Notes: generated by a model not told the origin, from the letters alone. 64,000 bases of DNA from Vespa crabro (GCF_910589235.1 NC_060965.1:2011901-2075900); one strand, 5' to 3'; counted from the first letter of the stretch, positions 33,430 to 45,518 are shown. Numbers and translations are program-made.

Positions 33430-34340
33430 CCTCCTCCTCCTCCTACCCCTTCACTATTACTACTCCACCTCCTCTTCCTTCCTTCCTTCCTTCCTTTTTC
33501 TTCTTCTTCTTCTTCCTCCTTCGGTTCTTCTACCTCCTTTTTATCTTCCTCGAGAACGGTCCTTTTTCTTCGTGAAGAACCTTCGTCGAGGTTAACTTCG
33601 ATGACCACCGACCGACGGACCGGATCCGTGCAAAGCCCACCTCCACTTACTCTTCTTCTTCTCCTTCTTCCTCCTCCTCCTCCTCCTCCTCCTCCTCTTT
33701 TTCGTCTTTCTGTTTCTTCTTGACGAAATAATACTACCACACTATTCTTTCTCTTTTCCTCTATCTTTCTTTCTCTCTTAATATTTTTTCCTTTTCCTTC
33801 TTGATCACCACCTCCAATCTCACCTCTTTCTCCTCCCTCTTCTTCCTTCTCTTCTTCCTTTTTCTCCTTCTCCTCTTCTTCTATCTCTTCTTCTTCTTCT
33901 TCTTCTTCCTCTACTACTTCCACCACCACTATTGCCACCACCACCACCACCACAGCAGTTACTATTACTACAACTACTACAATTTCTCCTGGCGACGCTG
34001 CCACTGTCGCGCTACTCCACGAGACGACGACGATGCTCTTGGCGTTGCTCGGGCTAGTAACGATCGCTGCTTCACCACCGCAACTACTACTACTACTACT
34101 ACTATTACTACTACTACTACTCCTCCTGCTGCTGTTGCTGCTGCTGTTACTAATACTAATACTACTACGACCACCACCACCACCACCACCACCACCACCA
34201 CCACCACCACCACCACTACCAACACCAGCACTACCACGACGACCACGTCCACGTCCACCACCAGCAGTAGCAGTAGCACTATTGATACTACCACTAGTAC
34301 TAGTACTAATACTAATACTCCTTTCTGCTAGTAGAGCACC
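33430..34340. repeat. Triplet-rich field (CCT, CTT, ACC, ACT, CTG)
   Basis: Successive runs of CTT/CCT (33430-33920), ACC (33922-33955, 34171-34215), ACT/CTG (34085-34165) and AGC/ACT triplets (34260-34330). On the minus strand one frame stays open through 465 codons, but it consists of Ser, Gly, Val and Glu runs. The field could be 5' UTR or intron of the gene carrying the 33.2 kb exon. Confidence 0.75.
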
Positions 34341-34469
34341 AACTGACACTACTACCAGCAATCACACGGCCGTCGCAACGAGTACGTATACGTACGTAGG
34401 ACAATGACGACGACACAGACGACACAGACGATAGATAATGTCCGTCTGTCTTTCTGTCTGTCTTTCTAT

Positions 34470-34600
34470 CGGTGGCCCGTGTTCCGTGTGTTTCTGTGTG
34501 CGTCGTGAGACTCCTTCTTCCGTCGCGGCGACGGGACCGACGGTGTTGCGATCCGTTCGGTCGCCGTCGACTACGCGACGATCTTCTTCTCTTATTTCTT
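34470..34600. other. CpG-rich island segment
   Basis: Dense CG dinucleotides (for example CCGTCGCGGCGACGGGACCG) stand out in an AT-rich genome. It lies upstream of the minus-strand exon and may mark a promoter or first exon. Confidence 0.35.
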
Positions 34601-34967
34601 TTTTTTTTCTTTTTGTTCCCTTCTCTTTCTTTCTCTCTCCCTCTCCTTATCTTCTTTCAACTTCTTTCTTTTCAATTTCTCTTTCGTTCCTTCCTTTCTT
34701 CCTTTTTACTTTTTCCTCCCTCCTTTTTTTTTTATTTTTATTTTTTATTTTTTTTTTTACTATTATTATTACTACTAACGTTCAACCTATCTCGTTCTGT
34801 CTATATTTATATTATATATATATATATATATATATAATATATTATTATTATAATTATTATAAATCCTTCTATAGATCTTCTTCTATAGATCACACTCTTT
34901 TCCCTTCAATAGATCTCTTCTTTTTCCACTTGGTTTGTTATATTGAAGATTAATCCCCTCGGTACGT

Positions 34968-35030
34968 CCGAACCGGTGGGCCGGTTGACCAGTGGGCCGG
35001 TTGGCCGGTGGGCCGGGGGTGGTGTGGGGG
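34968..35030. repeat. ~18 bp GC-rich minisatellite
   Basis: Three copies of a CCGGTGGGCCGGTTG-like unit, GC-rich and almost palindromic (ACCGGT, CCGG). Confidence 0.75.
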
Positions 35031-35077
35031 TAGAAGAGCGCGCGCGTATGTGTGTGTGTGTTGTTCGTACAAACAGG

Positions 35078-35120
35078 GGGAGGGCGAGGAGGAGGAGGAG
35101 GAGGAGGAGGAGGAAGAGGA
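35078..35120. repeat. (GGA)n trinucleotide array
   Basis: About 11 GGA units with a few GAA. Confidence 0.9.
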
Positions 35121-35234
35121 AAGGGGTGATGAGGATAGGGGGAGAAGATCCTTTCTTCTATATTCTCTCTCTCCTCCCCTTTGGTGGGAAAAAAAAAAAA
35201 TATAATCCTCACGTAGGTCGTTGAAAGTTGTTTT

Positions 35235-35240
35235 TTTTTC

Positions 35241-35279
<39 letters not shown>

Positions 35280-35290
35280 TCTCTCTCTTC
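35235..35290. repeat. (CT)n microsatellite
   Basis: CT array with a CTTACT break. Confidence 0.9.
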
Positions 35291-35389
35291 TTTCTTTTTT
35301 TATTTATTAATTTATTCTTTTCTTCGGGAGGTGGGAGAGGGTTGAGGAGGAGAGGGGGTACTTCAATCGAGACCCCTAGAGCTCGTCGA

Positions 35390-35940
35390 TGTTTTCGATG
35401 ATGTTTTCGTCCTCCTAGTAGTCGTCGTCCTCGACGTCGTCTTAGGATTCGTCCTTTCTCCTTTCATCGTCCTTTTTGTCGTCGTCATTATATACGCTTT
35501 TTTTTTTCTTTTTCCTTCTTGTTACAGCGACTATATACACGGGCGCGCGCGCATAAGCGCGCACGAACGCACACACACGAAACACTATTTTTATGAAAAT
35601 TTTTAGGAAAAAATCGATCGGGTAGAATTTTTCGGGACACCCGATATATACACGATCTTTCCGTACTCTCTCTCTCTCTTTCTTTCTAGGTGTATATGTA
35701 TATGTGTGCGTGTAGTTGACACTCCAAGTACACGTCCGACGGAGCAACGAACGAGATTGCCACTCCACTTCTCCGTTCTTGAATTCTCTTCTTCTTCTTC
35801 TTCTTCTTCTTCTTCTTCTCTTCTCTTCTCTTCACTTCTCTATTCTCTACTATTCGTTTCTTCTCTTCCGTTATTTATTATCTTCAAATATTATTACGTC
35901 TATCCGGCACGGGTAAGGTGATGGCGAAGGATTAAAGGGA
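35390..35940. other. Mixed GTC-rich and CTT-rich noncoding DNA
   Basis: GTCGTC-type triplets (35400-35490), a GC/CA alternation (35540-35575) and CTT triplets (35788-35820). No gene supported. Confidence 0.5.
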
Positions 35941-35969
35941 TGGTTTGGAAGAAGGGTGACAAAGAAGCA

Positions 35970-36095
35970 TATATATATATATATACACGCATATACATAT
36001 GTATATATGTTCGTATGGTATGTATATGTATGTGCATATATATATATATATATATTTAAATTTATACAATATATATATATAAATATATATATCAG
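35970..36095. repeat. TA/CATA/TGTA repeat
   Basis: Alternating TA runs and TGTATG-like units. Confidence 0.85.
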
Positions 36096-36489
36096 GAAAA
36101 AAAGGAAAAAGAAAGGAAGAAAAAAAAAAGAAATTTGTTATCACCAATAAAATCAAGGATTATTGAGAAAGAACGAAGGGAATTAGAACGAATGAAAGAC
36201 GTTGTTGTTATTGTTATTGTTTGTTGTTCTTCTATCCACTGTAACAACTTTTCTAATAAATTTTTCAATCTATCAGCCTATCACACAATCGCACAACGGT
36301 CACAGTAACAGTTCCTTCTTATTTTTGAGTTTCCTTTTCTTTTTCTTTCAAATTGTTCCTTCGATTGTTACTCTTGTTGTTGTTATTGTTGTTATGTTGT
36401 TCTTCTTCTTCTTCCTTATTTTTTTATAGCAATCGATGAACGACGATAAACGACGAATTGGACGGAGAAGCTCGAAGCGCCTTTCTTGA

Positions 36490-36527
36490 TACAATAATAA
36501 TAATAATAATATAATAATAATAATAAC

Positions 36528-36580
<53 letters not shown>
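36490..36580. repeat. (AAT)n microsatellite
   Basis: About 28 AAT units with three interruptions. Confidence 0.95.
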
Positions 36581-36679
36581 GAGAGGGATGCTCGTCGACT
36601 GGACGTCTTATGTCGGAATTACGATTTACTCGAATTACGATTAATTCTCAATTAGGATTGTACGATGTGAGAGAGAGAG

Positions 36680-36928
36680 GTTGACGATGATGACGACGAT
36701 GACGATGATGACGATGACGAAGAGGACGACGAGGAGACAACGACGAACGATGATAAAGTTATTATTATATTATTATTATTATTATTATTAATTATAACAC
36801 CGTAGAGAAAAGAATAGTCGTGTTTCGTAAAGATGACGATGACGACGAAGACAACGACGACGACGACGACGATGACGATGATGATGATGATGATAATAAT
36901 AATAACAATAATAATAATAATAAGAAGA

Positions 36929-36965
<37 letters not shown>

Positions 36966-36990
36966 TAGTTAGTAAGTAATAGTAGAACCG
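36680..36990. repeat. (GAC/GAT)n, (ATT)n and (AGT)n triplet arrays
   Basis: GACGATGAC-type units (36683-36750, 36832-36893), ATT units (36767-36790), AAT units (36890-36922) and AGT units (36930-36964). Confidence 0.9.
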
Positions 36991-37149
36991 AGAAGAGAGC
37001 AGGCGGCGACGGAGGAGGGGAGGGGTGGAGGGAAGGGGGCAGCTGCTTTTCTCTGCGGTTATATTATTATATGTCGATCTCGGTGATACATTCGCGTGTA
37101 TGCTTGTGTGTGTGTGTGTGTGTATGTTTATGTGTATATTTGTTGTATG

Positions 37150-37300
37150 TTGTATTCCTGGGGCCCGTCGGTGGTCGTCGTCGGCCGTGTGACGTGAACC
37201 GGCGGCGCGATGATGCACCCACGCCCCGGACGGAGCAGCGCTTCGTCAACGGTGCGATATCTCTTCGCACTCGACGATCTCGTTCGTTTCTGCTATCACA
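37150..37300. other. CpG-rich segment
   Basis: CG-dense complex DNA (GGTGGTCGTCGTCGGCCGTG and GAACCGGCGGCGCGATGATG). Probably part of a promoter-type CpG region; no coding exon confirmed. Confidence 0.35.
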
Positions 37301-37324
37301 CTCCCTCTTTCTCTCTTCTTCTTC

Positions 37325-37338
37325 TCTCTCTTTCTCTC

Positions 37339-37387
<49 letters not shown>

Positions 37388-37460
37388 ATATATATATATA
37401 TATGTATGTATATGTATATATATGTGTGTCTCTTTGTGTGTGTGTATATATATATATATA
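37325..37460. repeat. (CT)n-(TA)n-(GT)n compound microsatellite
   Basis: CT array (37340-37385), TA/TGTA run (37388-37420), then GTGT and TA runs. Confidence 0.95.
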
Positions 37461-37659
37461 TCACACTATATTCCTCTATGGGTTCACGAGAGTTAAGTAG
37501 AGAAGAGAAATAATTCGAATATCTAAGAGTATCGAATTGGTCGAAACTTTTAGCTAATGGTTTATATTATCAGGGATTCGATAACGCTCTCTTTTTTACC
37601 ACGTCGATGATGATCCTCGTGCCGAGGAAACGACACCACATACGCACATATTTCCCCAC

Positions 37660-37795
37660 ACACACATATATATATATACGTGTATATATATATATATATA
37701 TATACACATACACGGACAACACACACGACGTCACACACGTTTCGATTTTGTTCTCCTCCCTTTTTATCACCCCTCTCTTTCTCTCTCTTCTTCCA

Positions 37796-37861
<66 letters not shown>

Positions 37862-37935
37862 ATCTATCTTTTTCTCACTTCTTCGCACTACCCACCCACC
37901 CACTCTTTCTCTCTCTGTCTCTCTCGAGTCGTGTA
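37660..37935. repeat. TA and CT microsatellites
   Basis: TA runs (37665-37702) and a long CT array (37795-37858) with CTCT tails to 37925. Confidence 0.9.
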
Positions 37936-37974
37936 AACACGCGCGAGCGCGCACGCACACACACTCTCTCTCTC

Positions 37975-38200
37975 TCGCAAAGCCGCAAAATCCGCGACCG
38001 CCGCGGCAGCAAGAGTCGGCACCGCACTGCCTGACCGTTCCGCTCGTTCGGCAGCACGAACCTCGCCGTTCGCACGTTTCCGTAGGCGCTCGTTCGCCTT
38101 CGCGCACGCTCGGCTACGACGGAGCCTGCGGCGACGCCGGCTACAGAGCCGCCGACGCTTTGCCCGGCGCTGCTCCTCTTCCCCCGCCCCTCTTAGACCA
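37975..38200. promoter_or_regulatory. Strongest CpG island of the window, possible promoter
   Basis: About 225 bases with very dense CG dinucleotides (for example CCGCGACCGCCGCGGCAGCA and GACGCCGGCTACAGAGCCGC), flanked on both sides by CT repeats. The contrast with the AT-rich background suggests a transcription start region. No TATA box or initiator was identified with confidence. Confidence 0.35.
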
Positions 38201-38284
38201 CCTACCGCTAACTCTATCTCTATCCCTCTCTTTCTCTCTAGCTCGCTCGCTCTTCACTGAGAACGCTCTTTACGTCCTTTTCTT

Positions 38285-38408
38285 TCTTTATTTCTGTCTC
38301 TCTTTTTCTCTCTCTCTCACTCTCTACATCCTCTTTGTCTCTCACTCTCTCTCTCTCAATTTCGCGTATACTCTCCATCTTTGTTTCTCTCTATCTCTTT
38401 TGCACTTT

Positions 38409-38462
<54 letters not shown>

Positions 38463-38500
38463 TTCTATCTTCATCTCTATCTCTATCTCTATCTAGCTTG
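38285..38500. repeat. CT-rich field with (CT)n array
   Basis: CT array at 38411-38459, with CTAT units to 38500. Confidence 0.9.
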
Positions 38501-38680
38501 CTTCGCAACGCTCCCGAGGAACAGCGTAACGGATCGATCGTCACCGATCGATGGTAAATCGAGGCACGCGCTCTCCGATCGATCGACCAACGACGACCGA
38601 CCGTTGGATGACGTTTCCTTCGTCTCGCGGAATACCGCGAGAAAGGGGCCGCTGTCGGCGCTTTTGCGATTCGCGTTACG
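38500..38680. other. CG- and GATC-rich non-repetitive island
   Basis: GATCGATCG-type words and many CGs (38525-38675), in line with the neighbouring CpG island. Confidence 0.35.
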
Positions 38681-38683
38681 TAT

Positions 38684-38684
<1 letters not shown>

Positions 38685-38763
<79 letters not shown>
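38685..38763. repeat. (CAT)n trinucleotide microsatellite
   Basis: About 26 perfect CAT units; reads as poly-His or poly-Met. Confidence 0.97.
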
Positions 38764-39029
38764 TATTATCATCGTCGTCATCAATTCGAGTTATTCCTTA
38801 GCCACATATCTATACATATTTCTACGAAAAGAAGAAAAGAGAAAACATTTCCTAAAATATCGTAAAAATCATTGTCGTCGTCATCATCGTTGTCTTCGTC
38901 TTCGTCTTCGTCTCATTCTCTTCCTACATCCTTTCTTTCATGATCGACGTCATAGTTTTTGGACTTGATCTCGCTAAAGGAGACCATCTCGAGGATATTA
39001 AATGCCGCGAACGACCTCGCTGATATGAT

Positions 39030-39200
39030 TCTGCGCGAAAGAGCACGTATCTTCTTCTTCTTCTTCGTCTTCTCCTCCTTCTCCTCTTCCTCGTCCTTCT
39101 TGGTCTCTTTTATCCTTCGCCAAGCGTCGTTCTTGGACGCGTCTTCTTCCTTTTTTTTCTTTTTTCTTTCTTTCTTTTTTCTTTTTTTTTTTTTTTAGTT
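39030..39200. repeat. CTT/T-rich low-complexity DNA
   Basis: CTT and TCC triplets and T runs. Confidence 0.85.
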
Positions 39201-39244
39201 TTAGTTTTTTATGAAAAAGGAAGAAGGATCTTTGGGATTATTTT

Positions 39245-39375
39245 ACATATATACATATATACATATATGCATATATGCATACATACATCCATGCATGCAT
39301 ACGTATATGCGTGCATACATACATATATGCATATGTATATAATATATATATATATACATATATGTACATATACAT
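39245..39375. repeat. CATA/TGCATA repeat
   Basis: Repeated ACATATATGCATAT-like palindromic units. Confidence 0.85.
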
Positions 39376-39539
39376 GAAAAAAAATTTATGTCGTCCGAAG
39401 GACGACGAACAACGACCGTCGGCCGTTTTGTTGATTTCGAAGCGCCCTTTACGCAGACATAAGCGAAATTAATAATTCTCGTCTCTGATGGTCGCAAATG
39501 GATGTACCATCTACGTACAATAACATACACGAATCACAA

Positions 39540-39760
39540 ATCTTCTTCTTCTTCTTCTTCTTCTTCTTCTATTTTTTCTTTCTTTTTTCTCTACTATCTC
39601 ATTTCTTTCTCAAACGTTTCATTTCGGAGTCACCTGATGATCATTCTCTTTGGGGTGGTGGTTGGATGGAGAAATATAAGGGACGTATGATTTCTTTTTC
39701 TTTTTTTTATTTTCTTCCTTTTTTCTTTCTCTTTCTTGTTTTTTTTTTTTTCTTTTTTTT
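39540..39760. repeat. CTT array and T-rich DNA
   Basis: (CTT)n at 39541-39572 and T-rich tracts at 39690-39760. Confidence 0.85.
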
Positions 39761-39922
39761 TGGAGATGGGAGAGTTTTTACATGGCCAAGAACATGCACG
39801 TGTACATATAACATACATAGACGAAGATATATATGAATTTTCGGAACGAAACTCGTTTATCCCGCCCGCCCGGGCACCACCATCACGAGACTCTACGCCC
39901 CTGTGCGCGAGGGTTCCTTCGT

Positions 39923-39925
<3 letters not shown>

Positions 39926-40008
<83 letters not shown>
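39926..40008. repeat. Long (CT)n microsatellite
   Basis: About 40 CT units, one of the longest in the window. Confidence 0.97.
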
Positions 40009-40029
40009 CATCTCTCCATCCATCCCTCA

Positions 40030-40660
40030 GCACACCCTCAATCCGCTCGCTCGAGCACGAGCGCATGGCAGGGTTGCATCGAGAACGACGAGAGGCGAAT
40101 ATGGCTCCCGTATGCGTGTTTGTTCGTCCCGTCGTGTCGTATATCTGTCTCACTCTCTCTCCCTCTCTCTCTCTCTCGCTCTTGCTCTCTGTCGTTGTGT
40201 ATATGTATCTATGTGTACATATGTGTTTGTGTGAGTGTGCGTGCGTGCGAGTGTGCGTTCATGCGCGTATTGTATGTGTGAGTTTGTGCGCCTCAGCGAA
40301 AGGCAAGTAACTCTCTTGTACATAGGGAGGAAAAGGCTTCGTGTGCGGGTACACGCGGTGACCCTGCGCTGTCGGATAGAGGTGGACGAGGAGGAAGTTC
40401 AGGGCCGCATCGCGGTTAGAAATATTGCACTTCTTTTTAACCGTTTGCCAACTGTGTTTCATCATTCGTCGCGTCGTCGTCGTCGTAGGTATCATCGCCG
40501 TCGTCGTAAGCGTCGTCATAAGCGTCGACGTTGTTCTGCGAGTTTACAAATTTACAGCGCGGGAAATGTGAATACGAATTGTGATCATGACTCTCCTCCG
40601 CTCGTCCCCTTCAACCGCCCCCGCAACGACGCCGCTCTTTTCGTAATATTAATTAACGCG
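40030..40660. other. Mixed island with CG-rich parts
   Basis: Complex DNA with CT (40150-40180) and GT runs (40195-40260), then CG-rich non-repetitive sequence (40290-40660) including GTCGTCGTCGTAG units. No coding exon could be supported on either strand. Confidence 0.35.
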
Positions 40661-40679
40661 TTATCGAAAGTGGAAATTG

Positions 40680-41025
40680 TTCGTTTAATATTTTGTCTGT
40701 TGTTTTTTATTTTCTTTTTCCTCTTTAATTTCTTTCTTATTTCTTTATTTCTTTCTTCTTTTCTTTTTTATTTCAAATTTGCCGCTCGCACAGCGACAAC
40801 GCTGATTGGATTGTAAATGTTACGTATTTGTAGGTTATGTCGTGCTACATAACTTCGTACGGAATAACGTACTTATGTAATTTCATTGAAAATGTATGAA
40901 TATTGTTTACAACGAATATAAAATTTGTCTAACTACTTGATTCCTTTGTTGAATTTTAAATTGGTAAGAAATTGCTCGTCCGTTAGAAATGTATCATTGA
41001 AAATTTAGAAACGTTCTTTAATGCA
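40680..41025. other. AT-rich noncoding DNA
   Basis: T-rich tract (40690-40770), then unremarkable AT-rich sequence. Confidence 0.5.
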
Positions 41026-41029
41026 ATGC

Positions 41030-41250
41030 AAGTACGTACGTACATATATATATATGCATGCATACATACTATATACAGATATAAATATATATATATATAC
41101 ATATATACATCATGCATATATATACGCATAAATATATACAAACATATATCATGTATCATCCATACATATATAGGTATATACATACATATATCATGTATCA
41201 TCCATCTATATGCATATAGGTACATACATACGTATAACAACACACATACA
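41030..41250. repeat. TA/CATA repeat with a ~43 bp tandem duplication
   Basis: CATATATCATGTATCATCCA occurs at about 41143 and again at about 41186, each followed by a TATAGGTA(C/T)ATACA-like segment. Confidence 0.75.
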
Positions 41251-41384
41251 TACATGCATACATATTTCATTATTCCGTACGGTTGACGCACTTTTTCTGC
41301 CAAGTTACTTCGCGTTAACGTTACGACAAGAGTAGTCGAATCTCTTGACGCGTTCCTGGCCTCAAATACTCTCTACACGTGTGT

Positions 41385-41413
41385 ATATATATATATATAC
41401 ACATAAATATGTC

Positions 41414-41450
<37 letters not shown>
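41385..41450. repeat. (TA)n microsatellites
   Basis: Two TA runs separated by CACATAAATATGTCTATGTG. Confidence 0.9.
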
Positions 41451-41454
<4 letters not shown>

Positions 41455-41546
41455 GTTGAGAGTGCGCGCGTATGAAACTGCGAGCACATATTTATGAGCG
41501 TGTATGTAGAGCCAGGCCATGCACGAATAAAGAGCGCGCGCGAGAG

Positions 41547-41547
<1 letters not shown>

Positions 41548-41610
<63 letters not shown>

Positions 41611-41653
41611 TATGCATATGTATATACCTCTTCTCACTACGTACAGCGATAGT

Positions 41654-41706
<53 letters not shown>

Positions 41707-41715
41707 AGAGAGAGA
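41548..41715. repeat. Two (GA)n microsatellites
   Basis: GA arrays at 41548-41608 and 41657-41714. Confidence 0.95.
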
Positions 41716-41784
41716 AGCGAGTAACGAGAAAGAGCAGTAACTATAGAAAGCATTGGGGGCGCTAGCGGAGCGAACGTTCAACAT

Positions 41785-41980
41785 GAGTGAGAAAGAGAGA
41801 GATAGATAGAGATAGAGAGAGGTGAATATAAAACGAACAAGTAAGAGAGAGAGAGAAAGAGATAGAGAGAGAGAGAGAAAGAGAGAAAGAGAGAAGTAAA
41901 TGTAGAAAGAAAAGAGAAGGATGCAGTGGAGAAAGCTCCATTTAGAGAGAGGGAGAGAGAGTCAGAGAGAGATAGTAATA
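41785..41980. repeat. GA/GATA-rich purine tract
   Basis: GAGA, GATA and GAAA units with minor interruptions. Confidence 0.8.
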
Positions 41981-41999
41981 TACGTTGAAACCCCACATG

Positions 42000-42319
42000 G
42001 ATCACTCTCTCTCTTTCTCTCTCTCTCTAGCTATCTCACTCTTCTATGCAGCTTCGCGCACAACCCACTATGCCAGGCTCCCACCACGCGAACTTTCGGA
42101 AAAATCAATAGACTACAAGAAAAGCCTGTGCTGCGCCAGGCGAGTGGAGCCCTCTCCCCTTTCCTCTCTTTCCTATCCTACTTTCTCTTACTCTCTCTCT
42201 CTCTCTCTCTCTCTATCACTCTCTTTCTCTCTTTCGTAACGTTCGTGCATCTATCCGTCTCTCTACCATACTATTACTCTCTTTCTCTTTCTATCTGTCT
42301 GTCTGTCTCTTTCACTCAC

Positions 42320-42372
<53 letters not shown>

Positions 42373-42400
42373 CTTTCTCTACCTACTTCCCACTCCTTTC
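42000..42400. repeat. CT-rich field
   Basis: CT arrays at 42004-42030, 42190-42215 and 42320-42380, with a short complex island between (42040-42165). Confidence 0.8.
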
Positions 42401-42549
42401 TCTATGTACCTCGTTTTACCAACGTGGTCGAAGCAAAAGGGGAAGGGTGGGGTATGCCAGGAAGGGAAAGGGAAGGGATTTCAGCGAGGATGAGTGTGTT
42501 CGATAGCAAGTAGGTGTGTTCCGATAGAAGAAGGATAGAAAAGAAGTAA

Positions 42550-42620
42550 CGAGTAACTGTGAGAGAGATAGATAGATAGATAGATAGATATATAGAGATA
42601 GAGAGAGAGAGAGAGAGATG
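42550..42620. repeat. GATA/GA compound repeat
   Basis: About seven GATA units followed by GA units. Confidence 0.9.
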
Positions 42621-42754
42621 GAGAAACGCAGGCACCTTTTCGCGTAATGTTCTCTCATTCGCCCACGTTCTACAATTTTCTCTCTCTCTCTTTCTCTCTT
42701 ATGTACTATGTATGTGTGTAAGTGTGTATGTATTTTTGTATGTACAGAGGAACC

Positions 42755-42786
<32 letters not shown>

Positions 42787-42954
42787 CGTATTCGCGTACA
42801 CAGACACACACAGAGAAAGAGAAAGAGAGAGACACAGACACGTAACAGAAATTCTCCCAGGCCACTCCTCTTTCCACCTGCTGCTCCCACAGTTTCGTTC
42901 CTAGCCTCTCGTAGAATTTCTTTCGATAAAAAAAAAAGGGGAGAAAAGAGCGGG

Positions 42955-43000
<46 letters not shown>

Positions 43001-43105
43001 TCTCTTTCTCTCTCTCTCTTTTATACGTACGTACTTACGTATAAATGCATGTATGTATGTATGTATGTATATATGATGTATGTATGTATGTATGTACGTA
43101 GTAAG
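42955..43105. repeat. (CT)n and (GTAT)n repeats
   Basis: CT array at 42961-42993 and GTAT units at 43045-43100. Confidence 0.9.
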
Positions 43106-43445
43106 TACCTAAACCGATTTTTCTTTCGTTTTCGTAGTTACACACGAAAACGAGAGGATCGTTTGCGTTCGGGAGAATCTTAGGGAGAATAAGGGCTCCT
43201 CTTGTGTATAGAACCCAATACCATCGACTGTGAGTGAAGAAGACCGTGAAGCGAAAGTGATCTCTCTCTCTCTTTTTTTTATCTCTCTTTTTCAACACAC
43301 ACAATGTATGTATATATGTACATATACATACGTAAACGTACAGTTATCATCGTACGTTCGAGTGTGACGACGGCCACGACGTTCTTCGGCGGGATATTTA
43401 AAAAACTAGTACGTACGAATTTCTTAAAAATTTGATTTTTTTTTC

Positions 43446-43447
<2 letters not shown>

Positions 43448-43501
<54 letters not shown>
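43448..43501. repeat. (ATT)n microsatellite
   Basis: About 18 perfect ATT units. Confidence 0.97.
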
Positions 43502-43502
<1 letters not shown>

Positions 43503-43504
43503 GC

Positions 43505-44060
43505 GAAGTGAATAATACGTAATAATTAAATTAGGGTGAAAATGAAATTGACAATTGTCGAATTATAAAAAATATTGCATACATATATTTTATAGGTTAT
43601 CTTAAGTTTATTTCGTAAGTATCAAGAAAATTCCTTTCGATTCTTTGTGGAATTTAGTTTACATGGTATTATAAATGTATGATTAATTGCATATGTCGTT
43701 GAATTATACTTTTAATGCATTTTTAAAACACACGTGTTTACATACGTACGTGTCAAGAATATACACACAAAAAAAATGCATATATATATATATATATATA
43801 AATTTCAATTGATTTCGATTAAAGGAATATCACAGTGAATGATTTTTGTGAATTTTGGATAGAAAACTATTCTTTCTATCAAGCATACATTGAAATCGTA
43901 GCGAACATATGTATGTATCTATGTATGTATATGTATGTATTTATGTATATATACATACATATATACATATATACATACATACATAGGAACCACCATATTA
44001 CAGCAGATGATTCTACGGATGCGAAAATCAATACTTTGTACTTGAGATAAATGCTTTCTC
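43505..44060. other. AT-rich noncoding DNA
   Basis: Unremarkable AT-rich sequence with TA (43780-43800) and TGTATG/CATA units (43908-43985). Confidence 0.5.
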
Positions 44061-44149
44061 TCTTTCTTTATCGTTATCGTTAGCGCGTACAAATCAATCG
44101 TGATAAAAGATCCTCCGATCGAGATTTGCCTCGAGTAAAATTTAAATAT

Positions 44150-44285
44150 TTAGAAAGAAGAAGAAAAAAAAAGGAAGAAGGAAAGAAATGAAGGAATGGA
44201 GAAATGAGAAACAAAACAAAAAAGAAAAGAAAAGAAAAGAAAAACAGAAGAAAAAGAGAAAGAAAAAGAAAAAAGAAAATGGACG
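44150..44285. repeat. A/G-rich purine tract
   Basis: GAAA- and A-rich DNA, no coding support. Confidence 0.85.
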
Positions 44286-44621
44286 AAGGTATTCGAACGA
44301 TAACTACGTAAATCGTTGATTTTACAAACGAAAAATACAATAACAATTTGCGAATCGTACGGGATGTAGGAATTGAGAAAATAAAATTCCTTAAATACGT
44401 ACAGTAGTTTCCCGTACCCTTTCGATTTTCTTATTCTACAGCAACAGCTGTTGGCTCGATAATATACCAAGATGTTTGGTATTTTGAAATCTTTTTTATC
44501 GACCGAACAAAAACCATTTTGCCCTAACGGAATATAAAATTTCTTTCTCTTTACTGATTTTCTTTTCTTTTTTCTTTTTTCTTTTTCTTATCCCGGGATA
44601 ATCGTCTATAATAGTAGATTG

Positions 44622-44725
44622 CAGTTGACGATGATGACGACGATGACGACGATGACGATGACGACGATGATGGTGATAATGATGATAATGATGATGATGA
44701 TGGTGATGATAATGATGGTGATGAA
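44622..44725. repeat. (GACGAT/GATGAT)n repeat
   Basis: GACGATGAC units pass into GATGATGGTGAT units. Confidence 0.9.
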
Positions 44726-44975
44726 ATCGGGATGAGAGGTTAGGCAATGAGAACGGCACAACAGATCCAAACTGAATCGGAGCTTGGCTCGTACTAAGCG
44801 GTACCGCCTCAGCTTCGCGGATTTCTACCCCTCTCTCTGATATCTCTTTCTCACTCTCTCTCTCTCTCTCTCGCTCTGTCTCTTTCTGTCTCTGTCTCTT
44901 TCGCGCTCGTTCACTCACTCACTCTCTCACTCGCTCGGTCGGTCGCTCTCGGTCGCCGTGTCCCAGTCTCCGAGC

Positions 44976-45026
44976 ATCATTCTGTCTCACTCCTCAACCC
45001 CGGTTCTCATTCTGTCTCACTCCTAG
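44976..45026. repeat. 29 bp direct repeat (two copies)
   Basis: CATTCTGTCTCACTCCT occurs at 44979 and 45008 in otherwise non-repetitive DNA. Confidence 0.8.
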
Positions 45027-45241
45027 CAACGTTCCCTTGACATTCTCCCTCGACGACTAGACACCCTCAAGAGAAGTTTCAATTTATACTGAAAGTTGCC
45101 GTGACCGAATGCGCAAATAGGTAGATCCGCTCTCGCATTTACGAGCTCATTCATACTGGTCCGATATCCCAGCGTGTGTGTCTCTACGTGTAAACATATT
45201 TTCTCTCTTTCTCTCTCTCTCTCTCTCTATCTATCTATCAA

Positions 45242-45244
<3 letters not shown>

Positions 45245-45314
<70 letters not shown>
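45245..45314. repeat. (CT)n microsatellite
   Basis: About 34 CT units. Confidence 0.97.
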
Positions 45315-45465
45315 TTCTCTTTCTTTCTAGTTGAAATCTATCATGATCTTGGCTACAGGTGATCTTGTTCTCTCTCTCTCTCTCTTTTTCTGTCTTATCG
45401 TATCTCTAAAGAAAACTTTAGCTTTATATTAAACTGTATGTTATAAGAGATACTCCTGCGGAAAG

Positions 45466-45468
<3 letters not shown>

Positions 45469-45518
<50 letters not shown>
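45469..45518. repeat. Poly-A tract of about 50
   Basis: The longest homopolymer in the window, with no polyadenylation signal or retroelement sequence just upstream. Confidence 0.95.

Noticed and set aside
32964..34361. A 465-codon open frame on the minus strand
   Set aside because: Apart from the short stretch overlapping the real 33.2 kb exon in another frame, it consists of Ser, Gly, Val and Glu runs from triplet repeats. The exon with the good splice donor uses a different frame.
37680..38801. A 373-codon open frame on the plus strand
   Set aside because: It is made of CT-repeat Ser/Leu runs, CpG-island sequence and a poly-Ser tail from (CAT)n. No domain or splice support was found.
45469..45518. 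Poly-A tail of a retrotransposon
   Set aside because: No reverse transcriptase fragment, SINE-like box or target duplication was seen around the A50 run.
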